A stretch of DNA of 64,000 nt. Source: Glandiceps talaboti. Its lineage: Eukaryota; Hemichordata; Enteropneusta; Spengelidae. Made by a program: the position numbers and the translations under genes. Where the stretch lies: assembly GCF_964340395.1 (NCBI RefSeq), contig NC_135557.1, positions 14,717,367-14,781,366 of the forward strand. Direction: 5' to 3'. Under the pieces are notes generated by a model. That model saw only the letters and a program-made list of their open reading frames with translations. It ran no database searches and was not told the DNA's origin. This document shows, piece by piece, positions 46,480 to 58,481 of this stretch (positions are counted from its first letter, which is position 1; each line of letters begins with the position of its first letter).

Positions 46480-47340
46480 TTCTTTATAGGCAACCCTGGC
46501 ACTGAAAAGACATTTTTACTCTGTTCTGTTTGATAACTTTGTTTCAATTTATGGCAGGAAGTGTGTTACTGTAACTGCACCAATCGGAAAAGCAGCTTCA
46601 CACATCGGTGGCACCTCCATTCATAGTTATTTTGGTTTAGGTTCTGGGTCTCTGTCAACATTTCACCTAGTAAGGGCAGCGTTTGCTAAAGCTGCTATCT
46701 GACAGAGACTCGATAATATTAAAGTTTTAGTTATTGATGAACTTTCTATGTTATCTGAAGATTTGTTTCAGAAAGTTGAATTCATTTGTACGTAGTTTAC
46801 TTTAAGAAGAACAATTATTTTCCTTTTGGTGGTGTTCATATTGTTGCATGTTGTGATTACTGTCAGTTACCTTCTGTGAAATGTCAAATCTATTTATGGA
46901 ATGATTTATCTGATGTATGTGTAAGATTAAAACAAATCACACACAGGAGGATAATAATTCAATTGATTTAATAGAAGATGCACAAAATGGGTAAAAAATC
47001 AGAAATCACTGGGTCTTCTTCAATCTCTGGAAAGACCTCTACAGACTGAAAATCCAATACTGATATACCCTAGTGTAGAGATGCATAACAAAAATGTATA
47101 GGTGAGCTCCCAGGTGATAAATTATTTTACTGCAATGATACATCTGTCATTAGTGATTTAGTAGGTAGCATTTTGACGTTGCATGCTCCTGTAGTTTTAG
47201 TTAGGAATCTAATTGAAAGGATGAACCTTTAGTGAAAGGGTTGTCTGGTTTTAGTAGGGAATGAAAATGATCCTTTAGTTGACTTTGGAAATGGTATGTT
47301 ATCATTAAGCCTTTTCTTCTAAAGATGGAACTTCTTTGTC
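46480..47340 (+). pseudogene. PIF1-like helicase remnant (possibly Helitron-derived)
   Basis: Pieces in shifting frames read NPGTEKTFLL (Walker A with Gly to Glu), CVTVTAPIGKAASHIGGTSI plus HSYFGLG, then a stop, then KVLVIDELSMLSEDLFQKVE (Walker B). Next comes PFGGVHIVACCDYCQLPSV and finally a LTLHAPVVLVRNL segment. This is the order of PIF1 helicase motifs. Several stops and frame shifts make it non-functional. PIF1 helicases are carried by Helitron transposons and are also host genes; no Rep/HUH motif was found, so the source stays open. Confidence 0.65.
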
Positions 47341-48002
47341 AGTAATTACATCACAAAGTACAGCAGTGAAAAGAGAAGAGCATGTATGTTTTATGTTATC
47401 AATATACTTTACATTGTTTACAACATTTTGCCAAACCAATTTGAGGTGACTGTGATGAAAAAATCAGCAAAAATATAATTCCTGATGTTAAGACCTCATG
47501 ATTTCTAATCATGATTTGTCAGATAACGTAAGATATGTGGCAGGATGGGCTGTATTTAAGACGCTATCACAATGTAGTAGAGTTACTAAAACAGAAGAGT
47601 GAAATATTTTGTTTGTCAGTTATATCATAATGTCAGTACTTCCTCATACCAATATTCACTCTCTCATACAGAACGTAAGAATGAAGGTGCCTTACTTCAT
47701 ATAACTGATAGTTTATTTGTGTGTGTGCAAATTTAGAGAGTATTGCAATGAAATTATTGTAAAGAATATTTGGAAATTTTCCAAGGAAATCTAACACAAA
47801 TTGTGAGAGGTATTCTTCTAAATCATACTTCTTTTCACTGTGTGTGGTTCAGGTTGGTGTACGTCTTTCGATGGACCCAACGTATTGAGTCTTCTGTAAT
47901 TTCTCTTTCAATTAATGAGGGGGGGGGGGGGTGGCGGCAAGGTAGGTTGTATCCAAAAAGGCAGTGAATTAGCCAGTGATAATCCAAGTATAACTGAATA
48001 AA

Positions 48003-48479
48003 ATGAACACACGGAATGTTTTTCTAGAAAATCATATTGATGATGATGCGGAGTATGGAATCAACAACAAATTATTTTCATACAAACTTTTAATTTCCAT
48101 GTATTTGAATATGCGAGATAAAGAGTTTAAGAAAGCCATGGGACAACTGCTTGATAAGACAAAATCGATCCCACTAAGACAAGAACTGTCTGCTGCATGC
48201 CTGCAATATGATGTTTCATTTCAGACAATTATGGATGACAGCTCAAGCAACAAAGAGGTTTCTCATTGTTTATTGAAGGCAGTTGCCATATCGGATAAAG
48301 ACAAATTACATTCACTTTCATTGGTTCAGTTTCAACTCCTTGTTTTGTCATACTGTGTACTTATATCTAGTAACATGGAGAAAGTGTGTTTATTGTTGAA
48401 GGCAACGATTTTGCATGAAAACAAGGATACATCACCCCTTATCAAATCATTTTATTTAACAGCAATTTCGTATGCATAG
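48003..48479 (+). CDS. Unassigned 158-codon open frame
   Basis: This frame starts MNTRNVFLENHIDDDAEYG and contains LLISMYLNMRDKEFKKAMGQ and SLVQFQLLVLSYCVLISSNM. Composition is protein-like (helical, mixed charge), unlike the random frames around it. No family is recognised. It lies between the PIF1-like remnant and a transposase-like fragment, so it may be part of a decayed element. No splice sites or start context prove expression. Confidence 0.3.
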   Translation: MNTRNVFLENHIDDDAEYGINNKLFSYKLLISMYLNMRDKEFKKAMGQLLDKTKSIPLRQELSAACLQYDVSFQTIMDDSSSNKEVSHCLLKAVAISDKDKLHSLSLVQFQLLVLSYCVLISSNMEKVCLLLKATILHENKDTSPLIKSFYLTAISYA

Positions 48480-48539
48480 TATTTTGGCAGTCAATGATAA
48501 TGCAAATACAGACATTGCTTCTCCTGGCACATCCATGTT

Positions 48540-48830
48540 CAGAGAAGAGTGGTCACCAAAAGAACAAAAATGGACATATGTATAACTAGCAAAAAAGACC
48601 ACGCCCATAGCAACAGCCAAATGATAGTGTATATTGCAAAGAAAAAGGTAAAGATGGTTAGGCAAGTGGCTAAACAGCCAAAAGGGTGAATGCACATATG
48701 CCTAGCAGCAAGACCACATCTATAGCAACAGTAGTAAATGTGATGTATATTATAAACATAACAACATGGCCAGTTAGCCAAGTTAATAAACCATCAAACA
48801 ATGGACATAATTGACCTAGCAATGAAGACA
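48540..48830. repeat. Imperfect tandem repeat of about 130 bp
   Basis: Two and a bit diverged units share a CACATATG-type start, CTAGCA, a CATAGCAACAG segment, GTGTATATT or ATGTATATT and a GTTAGCCAA-type end. Non-coding. Confidence 0.55.
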
Positions 48831-48884
48831 AAAGATGTAAAGGGTAATTTGGAAGATATATAGAGAGAGTAATGAATTTTATTT

Positions 48885-49320
48885 TACAGTAGGCTGAGCT
48901 GTTTGGACTACCACTACCATCAGCACCTAGAGGGAGAGATAAAATCCACCTATTTTATACTTACCTTGTAGACCAGACATAAACAAGTACATTGTGACTG
49001 CAAACAACAGTGTGAGAGAAATGAAGTAAATAAGACTGTAGGCTACAGAAACTTTAGAGATATTTGGAGGACATGTCTACCACACATGAAATTCATGACC
49101 CCTAGAACAGATGTGTCTGCATGCCGATTGTGATTGCCATAGACCGACTATAAGTACTAACAGATGAAGAAAACGAGGGCGCTATACAGGAATGTTTACA
49201 ACATCATGATCAAAGGTGGAATTACTCGGAACTCTATGGTAAATGTACAAGATATATACCAGAAGTACTTGTTCCTGGTGGTATGTCACGTCAAAGCTTA
49301 GACAGCTCTACCTGTACAAC
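48885..49320 (+). pseudogene. Transposase-like fragment (VGYxxFxxIWxxxxPH family)
   Basis: In three shifted frames it reads LPLPSAPRGRDKI, then VGYRNFRDIWRTCLPHMKFM plus TPRTDV, then QECLQHHDQRWNYSELYGK. This order (PxPxAPRGRDKIP, VGYxxFxxLWxxxxPH, PxTDxCxxC, then ExxxY) is shared by a group of uncharacterised transposon-like proteins common in cnidarians and invertebrate deuterostomes. Frame shifts and a stop break it. The family assignment rests on memory of the motif order. Confidence 0.4.
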
Positions 49321-52251
49321 AAGTACAACAAGTACAACAACAACAACAACAACAACAACAACATTCATTAACATGTCTGGAATTCACGTAATGATGTCAC
49401 TGTTCCTGCTCCATAAATAACTGTACTGTACAGCTGAGTGAACAGACAGTAGTTGCTTTCTGGTAAATTGACCAGTGTCTTTGACTCCATGTTTTCCTTG
49501 AAGGAACAATAAATGTAGATATAAAAGTCACTGAAGTTGGTTTGATACTGGAAGATACTCCAAGGGGAATAAAACTTACATCATACACATTGTAAAAAGA
49601 AAATGATTCCTCCAGTGGAATTTATTTAATATTTCTGAATAACTTCTGTAGAATTTTTTGATTTTGCTGAATGTAATAAAAGTTGGCATAACATGGTTAA
49701 TATGTGTGATAGAATGATCAACATGTAGCAGTATCAACTTCAAAAAAGGCGGCGAACGTATAATACAAACTTTGTGGTAAGGCAAATACGTCACTGAAGG
49801 CAGCTATATATTATGGGATATCGGTGTATAGGAGCTTATATATCAGCACATGTACACGTTTGGTCGTACTCGAATATTGGCGCATTTATGTGCTTTGTTC
49901 CAACCTATATATATTTTGACAGACGTACTTACAACTTTTGTTGTACATTGGTAATACATTTATGTTCGTCGTGAATCAGTGGGACGTTTAAGAGATACAG
50001 TTATATTTATGTTTCTTGCCAAAGAATGACATCCAGACCAGTAGACGTCACTTAACATAACAAAAAAAGTCTGTTGAAACCCAGCTGGGTCAAGAGCTCA
50101 ACTATTTATATATTAAATGTTGCAACATTTTAATAGCGTATTATTAACATAACAATCAAAGTGATCTACTGGTGGCGCTCAATTTGCAACAGTCCAATAC
50201 TAGTATACATATTTTACAACATCAACGTCACTCAAAGTCACCATCGCAGAAATCAGATTCGATAATTCTAAATCATCGGTATTTAGGTACTGGAGACATC
50301 ACCGATACCCTGTCGGTTGTATTTTATGGAATTTGCTGTATACAAAATGTTGAATACCAATTCGTCTCGTCGTCGTCCCCCCCCCCCCCCCCCCCCCGCG
50401 AACGGCTGATTTAATTTACTGCTACTATGTACGAAAATCATAAACCCTCAAACAAAACGTCACCTCGGTGGACAAAAATCTCACGAACATTGCTACAGTT
50501 TTTTATCTGGCTAGACAAAATATCTCTTTGATGTTGTAAATCTCGTCTGGCTCGACAAAAATCTAATTAATATTTCCACATGTTATCGTCTGGCACGGCA
50601 AGAACTGAATTACAATTGATACAATTTAGTCAATTGACTGTCTCAAAAACAACAAAGAACGCGCCAAACTTCAAATTTGGCGATGACGATGGCTCACGCA
50701 CAGAACGTGTAACAATATTCAGTGGTAAAGATGTTTGTCACCCAAGACGATTGATGAAACGCTATAGCTGTTGGTAAGATTTTTGTCTATAGCCGAACAC
50801 GAAATGTGGAGATTTTGGTTGAGAGCTTGGTTTCATGTACGGCACCATGACGGACTTAATTGCAATTTGATATATCATTATCAGTACCGTCGGAGTCTTG
50901 ACCGATTGATGTCGACATAGTTGCCAATGTTCATCTCGTCCACGTAGACCGAGCTGTTTACCAAATGGGTAAAACATAGTGAAATTGGCTCATTTCGGAT
51001 CATGAATACCCAGTATATTTTTTTGCCACATTTTTTCTTCTTCGTCGATGGTTACGGCATCTGATTTCCTGTCCTTTCTACCCTTTCGTTGTTGTTTTTA
51101 GATCGACTTCTTTTGTTCATAGAGCCTGCAGTGTGTGAAATTAAGGGAATATGACCACTGTTGTACGTAGAAAGAGCTGTGTTGTGAACCCGGGTAGGGT
51201 TTGGATAACTATAAGATATGAGAAGTGTTCGGTAGCTAACCCCGGTTCACAATCATATAAATAGCCATGCGAATAGCCAGTGTTCTTACCGTGTTCAGTC
51301 TCTAGGCAGACTAGATCTACCGATCTGCAATAATATAGCATCCAAATAGTACATCATGTACCAAATAGCAGTGCCAATATTCCAGTAGTTCTAATACCAG
51401 TAGTACAGTACCACTCTGGATACCAAGATTGTCTTCAGGTACGTCCAATGGGAGTTACCAAAGATACAACAATAGGATAATAAGTCTCCCAACAGTAGAT
51501 ATACGCGTTCATTCAACCATAGTCCGCAAGCAAGAGAGAGTTGGGTTGAGAAAGCACATGGTTTGGGTCTGGTCTCTGCTGGGGGGGGTGGGGGTGGCAG
51601 ATGCCCTTATAAGGATACCTTCCCAACCCGAGTGTCCCAATCAAATACTATCACGTCATAGGTCATCTAACTACGTAATAGGTCACCGACTGGCTCGTTT
51701 CACAACAGCTGTTCGTCATTATGGAAAACTGCTGGACAGGTCCATACTCAGTGCATTTCAAATTGATCATTTGACCGCCAAGTTGTTGTAATTCTGAAAA
51801 ACTGTCGGTCCGAACGGAAATCTGTCGGTCACGGACGGGCGTTAATTTCGCATGCTTAAAGCCTGGTTCCTCTATTCACATGATTGCAACTGGCGGTCGT
51901 TTAGACTCACAGGATAACTTCCGCGTAAATAACGCTCGTTGCTACTTATTGTTGTTGCTAGGGTTGTATATAAATGATAGTCCAGCTGATGGTTACTGTG
52001 TTGTTTCAGTGGAATGATACGACTACTATATGCAGCTGACACCCAAGGAATACCAGGAACTTAAAAAAAATAAAAATTGTTTTCTTTCCAATGCATAATG
52101 GACTGCTGTCATTAAATATGGTCAGATAGGACCACACAATTATATATACTCTGATTTGGGACAGCATGTTTGTTCGAGACATGTGATGTAGCTGGCTACT
52201 TGAGAGCAAAATTATGGTTGTTATAAATATATCATGTATATGATCACATAC
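49321..52251. other. Intergenic stretch, no gene recognised
   Basis: No exon that I can support. It contains an AAC tract at 49335-49362, a C19 homopolymer at 50379-50397, and at 50470-50600 a relative of the 55-bp minisatellite seen at 28835. Missing 3' exons of the RAG1-like locus would be expected here or further left; none was found. A plus-strand 120-codon frame at 51429 shows no motif. Confidence 0.4.
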
Positions 52252-52327
52252 CGCTTGGGCCAGATAAACCATAGATCTTCAGGAGATACTCACAATCCCC
52301 ACTATCAAGACCACAAGTGATTTCTCC
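52252..52327 (-). CDS. RAG1-like exon with the predicted second catalytic Asp
   Basis: A 76-nt exon between CCCAG and GTATGT encodes EITCGLDSGDCEYLLKIYG then LSGPSG. It aligns with the RAG1 segment that holds the second catalytic aspartate and precedes the CxxC zinc pair. The upstream exon ends in a different phase under every donor I tried, so the junction is broken or an exon is missing. No CxxC-bearing exon follows in the window. Confidence 0.55.
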
Positions 52328-52448
52328 CTGGGTGATTTAAACATAGTTGGTTAATGTAGTGATTATTGAGTGCAAAAGACAGCAGACAACAAATCTGAAA
52401 TAAGGAGACCACATTATAGCAAAGTACATATAAAATAAACCTACATAC

Positions 52449-52675
52449 ATTCATGACCATCAAGTAAATTGACTTGGTCTCTATTCAGTTGCATTGCTTT
52501 GCGAAGGTTCTTATCTGTGTCTTTAGCTTGGAACAAATTCCACACAACTGTGTTATCACAGCTGTTGGGCCCAGACACATTCAAAATCTGGATACTCCCT
52601 CCTCCATGGTCACCCCCTATCTTCACCCACACCAGAGTCGATGGGATGATACTGTGGGATACAAGCTTACTGGTT
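52449..52675 (-). CDS. RAG1-like exon with the predicted first catalytic Asp
   Basis: A 227-nt exon encodes SIIPSTLVWVKIGGDHGGGS, SGPNSCDNTVVWNLFQAKDT and NLRKAMQLNRDQVNLLDGHE. The GGDHGG Asp lies where the first catalytic Asp of RAG1-like transposases occurs. Its phase joins exactly to the exon at 57813-58019, across an intron of about 5.1 kb that consists mostly of the satellite. Confidence 0.65.
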
Positions 52676-52759
52676 CTGTAAGAAGGAAGTGATAATGGTT
52701 TATGCTATGCAAATGGTAGAGCTTATATCTAGATCTAAATTTTATGATTACACAGAGTA

Positions 52760-55700
52760 GTCAGTAAATGGTAGGTATTGGTTGTATAAGTACACTGCAC
52801 TGACAGAGTACAAAGTGTGAGTGGTAGGTATTGGTAGTATGAGTACACTACACTGACAGAGTACAATATGTGAGTGGTAGGTATTGGTTGTATGAGCACA
52901 CTGCACTGACAGAGTACAGTATGTGAGTGGTAGGTATTGGTAGTATGAGTACACTGCACTGACAGAGTACAGTATGTGAGTGGTAGGTATTGGTTGTACG
53001 AGTACACTACACTGGCAGAGTACAATATGTGAGTGGTAGGTATTGGTAGTATGAGTACACTGCACTGACAGAGTACAGTATGTGAGTGGTAGGTATTGGT
53101 AGTATGAATACACTGTACTGGCAGAGTACAATATGTGAGTGGTAGGTATTGGTTGTACGAGTACACTACACTGACAGAGTACAGTATGTGAGTGGTAGGT
53201 ATTGGTAGTATGAGTACACCTTACTGACAGAGTACAGTATGTGAGTGGTAGGTATTGGTAGTATGAGTACACTGCACTGACAGAGTACAGTATGTGAGTG
53301 GTAGGTATTGGTAGTATGAATACACTGTACTGGCAGAGTACAATATGTGAGTGGTAGGTATTGGTTGTACGAGTACACTACACTGACAGAGTACAATATG
53401 TGAGTGGTAGGTAATGGTTGTATGAGTACACTGCACTGGCAGAGTACAGTATGTGAGTGGTAGGTATTGGTTGTATGAGTACACTACACTGACAGAGTAC
53501 AATATGTGAGTGGTAGGTAATGGTTGTATGAGTACACTGTACTGACAGAGTACAATATGTGAGTGGTAGGTATTGGTTGTACGAGTACACTACACTGACA
53601 GAGTACAATATGTGAGTGGTAGGTAATGGTTGTATGAGTACACTGTACTGACAGAGTACAATATGTGAGTGGTAGGTATTGGTTGTACGAGTACACTACA
53701 CTGACAGAGTACAATATGTGAGTGGTAGGTAATGGTTGTATGAGTACACTGTACTGACAGAGTACAATATGTGAGTGGTAGGTATTGGTTGTACGAGTAC
53801 ACTACACTGACAGAGTACAATATGTGAGTGGTAGGTATTGGTTGTACGAGTACACTACACTGACAGAGTACAATATGTGAGTGGTAGGTATTGGTTGTAC
53901 GAGTACACTACACTGACAGAGTACAGTATGTGAGTGGTAGGTAATGGTTGTATGAGTACACTGCACTGGCAGAGTACAGTGTGTGAGTGGTAGGTATTGG
54001 TAGTATGAATACACTGTACTGACAGAGTACAGTGTGTGAGTGGTAGGTATTGGTAGTATGAGTACACTGTACTGACAGAGTACAGTATGTGAATGGTAGG
54101 TATTGGTGTATGAGTACACTGTACTGACAGAGTACAGTATGTGAATGGTAGGTATTGGTTGTATGAGTACACTGCACTGACAGAGTACAATGTGTGAGTG
54201 GTAGGTAATGGTTGTATGAGTACACTGCACTGACAGAGTACAATGTGTGAGTGGTAGGTAATGGTTGTATGAGTACACTGTACTGACAGAGTACAATATG
54301 TGAGTGGTAGGTATTGGTAGTATGAATACACTGTACTGGCAGAGTACAGTATGTGAGTTCTAGGTATTGGTTGTATGAGTACACTGTACTGGCAGAGTAC
54401 AGTATGTGAGTGGTAGGTAATGGTTGTATGAGTACACTGTACTGACAGAGTACAATATGTGAGTGGTAGGTATTGGTAGTATGAATACACTGTACTGACA
54501 GAGTACAGTATGTGAGTGGTAGGTATTGGTAGTATGAGTACACTGCACTGACAGAGTACAGTATGTGAGTGGTAGGTATTGGTTGTATGAGTACACTGTA
54601 CTGGCAGAGTACAGTATGTGAGTGGTAGGTATTGGTTGTACGAGTACACTGTACTGGCAGAGTACAATATGTGAGTGGTAGGTATTGGTTGTATGAGTAC
54701 ACTGTACTGGCAGAGTACAGTATGTGAGTGGTAGGTATTGGTTGTATGAGTACACTGCACTAACAGAGTACAGTATGTGAGTGGTAGGTATTGGTAGTAT
54801 GAATACACTGTACTGGCAGAGTACAGTATGTGAGTGGTAGGTATTGTTGTACGAGTACACTACACTGACAGAGTACAATGTGTGAGTGGTAGGTATTGGT
54901 AGTATGAATACACTGTACTGGCAGAGTACAGTATGTGAGTGGTAGGTATTGGTAGTATGAATACACTGTACTGGCAGAGTACAGTATGTGAGTGGTAGGT
55001 AATGGTTGTATGAGTACACTGTACTGGCAGAGTACAATATGTGAGTGGTAGGTATTGGTAGTATGAATACACTGTACTGGCAGAGTACAGTATGTGAGTG
55101 GTAGGTATTGGTAGTATGAGTACACTGTACTGGCAGAGTACAGTATGTGAGTGGTAGGTATTGGTTGTATGAGCACACTGCACTGACAGAGTACAGTATG
55201 TGAGTGGTAGGTATTGGTAGTATGAGTACACTGCACTGACAGAGTACAGTATGTGAGTGGTAGGTATTGGTTGTACGAGTACACTACACTGGCAGAGTAC
55301 AATATGTGAGTGGTAGGTATTGGTAGTATGAGTACACTGCACTGACAGAGTACAGTATGTGAGTGGTAGGTATTGGTAGTATGAATACACTGTACTGGCA
55401 GAGTACAATATGTGAGTGGTAGGTATTGGTTGTACGAGTACACTACACTGACAGAGTACAGTATGTGAGTGGTAGGTATTGGTAGTATGAGTACACCTTA
55501 CTGACAGAGTACAGTATGTGAGTGGTAGGTATTGGTAGTATGAGTACACTGCACTGACAGAGTACAGTATGTGAGTGGTAGGTATTGGTAGTATGAATAC
55601 ACTGTACTGGCAGAGTACAATATGTGAGTGGTAGGTATTGGTTGTACGAGTACACTACACTGACAGAGTACAATATGTGAGTGGTAGGTAATGGTTGTAT

Positions 55701-57640
55701 GAGTACACTGCACTGGCAGAGTACAGTATGTGAGTGGTAGGTATTGGTTGTATGAGTACACTACACTGACAGAGTACAATATGTGAGTGGTAGGTAATGG
55801 TTGTATGAGTACACTGTACTGACAGAGTACAATATGTGAGTGGTAGGTATTGGTTGTACGAGTACACTACACTGACAGAGTACAATATGTGAGTGGTAGG
55901 TAATGGTTGTATGAGTACACTGTACTGACAGAGTACAATATGTGAGTGGTAGGTATTGGTTGTACGAGTACACTACACTGACAGAGTACAATATGTGAGT
56001 GGTAGGTAATGGTTGTATGAGTACACTGTACTGACAGAGTACAATATGTGAGTGGTAGGTATTGGTTGTACGAGTACACTACACTGACAGAGTACAATAT
56101 GTGAGTGGTAGGTATTGGTTGTACGAGTACACTACACTGACAGAGTACAATATGTGAGTGGTAGGTATTGGTTGTACGAGTACACTACACTGACAGAGTA
56201 CAGTATGTGAGTGGTAGGTAATGGTTGTATGAGTACACTGCACTGGCAGAGTACAGTGTGTGAGTGGTAGGTATTGGTAGTATGAATACACTGTACTGAC
56301 AGAGTACAGTGTGTGAGTGGTAGGTATTGGTAGTATGAGTACACTGTACTGACAGAGTACAGTATGTGAATGGTAGGTATTGGTGTATGAGTACACTGTA
56401 CTGACAGAGTACAGTATGTGAATGGTAGGTATTGGTTGTATGAGTACACTGCACTGACAGAGTACAATGTGTGAGTGGTAGGTAATGGTTGTATGAGTAC
56501 ACTGCACTGACAGAGTACAATGTGTGAGTGGTAGGTAATGGTTGTATGAGTACACTGTACTGACAGAGTACAATATGTGAGTGGTAGGTATTGGTAGTAT
56601 GAATACACTGTACTGGCAGAGTACAGTATGTGAGTTCTAGGTATTGGTTGTATGAGTACACTGTACTGGCAGAGTACAGTATGTGAGTGGTAGGTAATGG
56701 TTGTATGAGTACACTGTACTGACAGAGTACAATATGTGAGTGGTAGGTATTGGTAGTATGAATACACTGTACTGACAGAGTACAGTATGTGAGTGGTAGG
56801 TATTGGTAGTATGAGTACACTGCACTGACAGAGTACAGTATGTGAGTGGTAGGTATTGGTTGTATGAGTACACTGTACTGGCAGAGTACAGTATGTGAGT
56901 GGTAGGTATTGGTTGTACGAGTACACTGTACTGGCAGAGTACAATATGTGAGTGGTAGGTATTGGTTGTATGAGTACACTGTACTGGCAGAGTACAGTAT
57001 GTGAGTGGTAGGTATTGGTTGTATGAGTACACTGCACTAACAGAGTACAGTATGTGAGTGGTAGGTATTGGTAGTATGAATACACTGTACTGGCAGAGTA
57101 CAGTATGTGAGTGGTAGGTATTGTTGTACGAGTACACTACACTGACAGAGTACAATGTGTGAGTGGTAGGTATTGGTAGTATGAATACACTGTACTGGCA
57201 GAGTACAGTATGTGAGTGGTAGGTATTGGTAGTATGAATACACTGTACTGGCAGAGTACAGTATGTGAGTGGTAGGTAATGGTTGTATGAGTACACTGTA
57301 CTGGCAGAGTACAATATGTGAGTGGTAGGTATTGGTAGTATGAATACACTGTACTGGCAGAGTACAGTATGTGAGTGGTAGGTATTGGTAGTATGAGTAC
57401 ACTGTACTGGCAGAGTACAGTATGTGAGTGGTAGGTATTGGTAGTATGAATACACTGTACTGACATAGTACAGTATGTGAGTGGTAGGTATTGGTTGTAT
57501 GAGTACACTGTACTGGCAGAGTACAATATGTGAGTGGTAGGTATTGTTGTACGAGTACACTACACTGACAGAGTACAATGTGTGAGTGGTAGGTATTGGT
57601 TGTGTGAGTACACTGCACTGACGGAGTACAGTATGTGAGA
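52760..57640. repeat. Satellite of 53-bp units with a 2,277-bp internal duplication
   Basis: About 90 head-to-tail units of the type GAGTACACTGCACTGACAGA, GTACAGTATGTGAGTGGTAG, GTATTGGTTGTAT, each 53 bp. Variation is limited to a few positions (GCACTG/GTACTG/ACACTG, TTG/TAG, ATGAG/ACGAG/ATGAA, ACAG/GCAG). The run from about 52868 recurs 2,277 bp later with the same rare variants in the same order, so about 43 units were copied as a block. The minus strand has no stop codon in any frame over long runs, which makes large false open frames. Confidence 0.97.
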
Positions 57641-57812
57641 GTTACATATATTTATTCATTCTCCGAGCACTCTTACAGCAACATGACAGTACTTCAAACT
57701 GAAAGAGAAAGAGTTTCATTAGTCATCACTCAAAAGAGTAGTAACTCCCTCGTTAGCACTAGTATATAAGCTGAAAATAAGTAAAACGTATCCAAACTAA
57801 ATATTTTGATAC

Positions 57813-58019
57813 CTCTCAAGATCATTCAGTCTTCTTATGACTATATTTGTCAGATCAGACACAACGACACATGGAGCCATACTCAATTCACGCAATCTGC
57901 TGCCATCACTTCCTTTTACAGTGAAAGTGAAAGGGAGGTTTTGAGCCTGAAGAACAAACTGTAGCTCTTTTGCCCGTTTCCTATCGTTCTTTTCACTGTC
58001 AATGGTTATATTCCATTGT
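57813..58019 (-). CDS. RAG1-like pre-catalytic exon 2
   Basis: A 207-nt exon encodes QWNITIDSEKNDRKRAKELQ, LPFTFTVKGSDGSRLREL and VVVSDLTNIVIRRLNDLER. The FTFTVKGSDG stretch resembles the RAG1 core just before the first catalytic Asp. Its acceptor fits the donor at 58482 in phase, and its donor fits 52675. Confidence 0.65.
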
Positions 58020-58061
58020 CTGAGCTATCTAGAATGAAATGAAATAAGGGATAAAAATAGA

Positions 58062-58063
<2 letters not shown>

Positions 58064-58105
<42 letters not shown>
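58064..58105. repeat. (AAC)n microsatellite
   Basis: About 14 AAC units in the intron between the two pre-catalytic RAG1-like exons. Confidence 0.95.
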
Positions 58106-58106
<1 letters not shown>

Positions 58107-58481
58107 AATCTTGACAATTTCGAAGTGAATCCGTTTGCTTCACACAAACAATTTCTAGACAAACTTCTGCAGTGATGCAGGTATTATGCAGTCAAATATA
58201 TATTACCCTCTTGTGATGAACCAACAGCAAGGTAATAAATTAGTAGAAACAAATATATGACAAAATGTCTTGCCCTAATCAACTATTTCATGACACATGT
58301 ACATTCAAATGTTTCTCTTTCTGTGCACAACATTGACACTTCAAAAAACTATTATATATTATTGTATTGGCAATAGACAAACCATGACAAATTTTAAAAA
58401 GAAACAAATCATATCTGAAAGTGTACAAAGCTATTGATAAACAAGACACATAATGGCTATACATGTAGATATACAATATAC

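Noticed and set aside
51287-51326. Short minus-strand exon-like stretch SVDLVCLETEH between AG and GTAAGA
   Set aside because: Too short to assign. It resembles a CTLD end only in a CLE triplet and has no partner exon nearby.
51429-51791. Plus-strand 120-codon frame
   Set aside because: No motif, low-complexity start, no splice or homology clue. It is probably chance.
52735-57618. Many overlapping minus-strand open frames of up to 317 codons rich in Tyr, Thr, His and Leu
   Set aside because: They are the 53-bp satellite read in three frames. They lack splice or start context and come from a stop-free repeat unit, not a protein.
52760-57640. Possible CRISPR-like array
   Set aside because: Units are contiguous with no unique spacers, and the host is eukaryotic. 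It is a tandem satellite.
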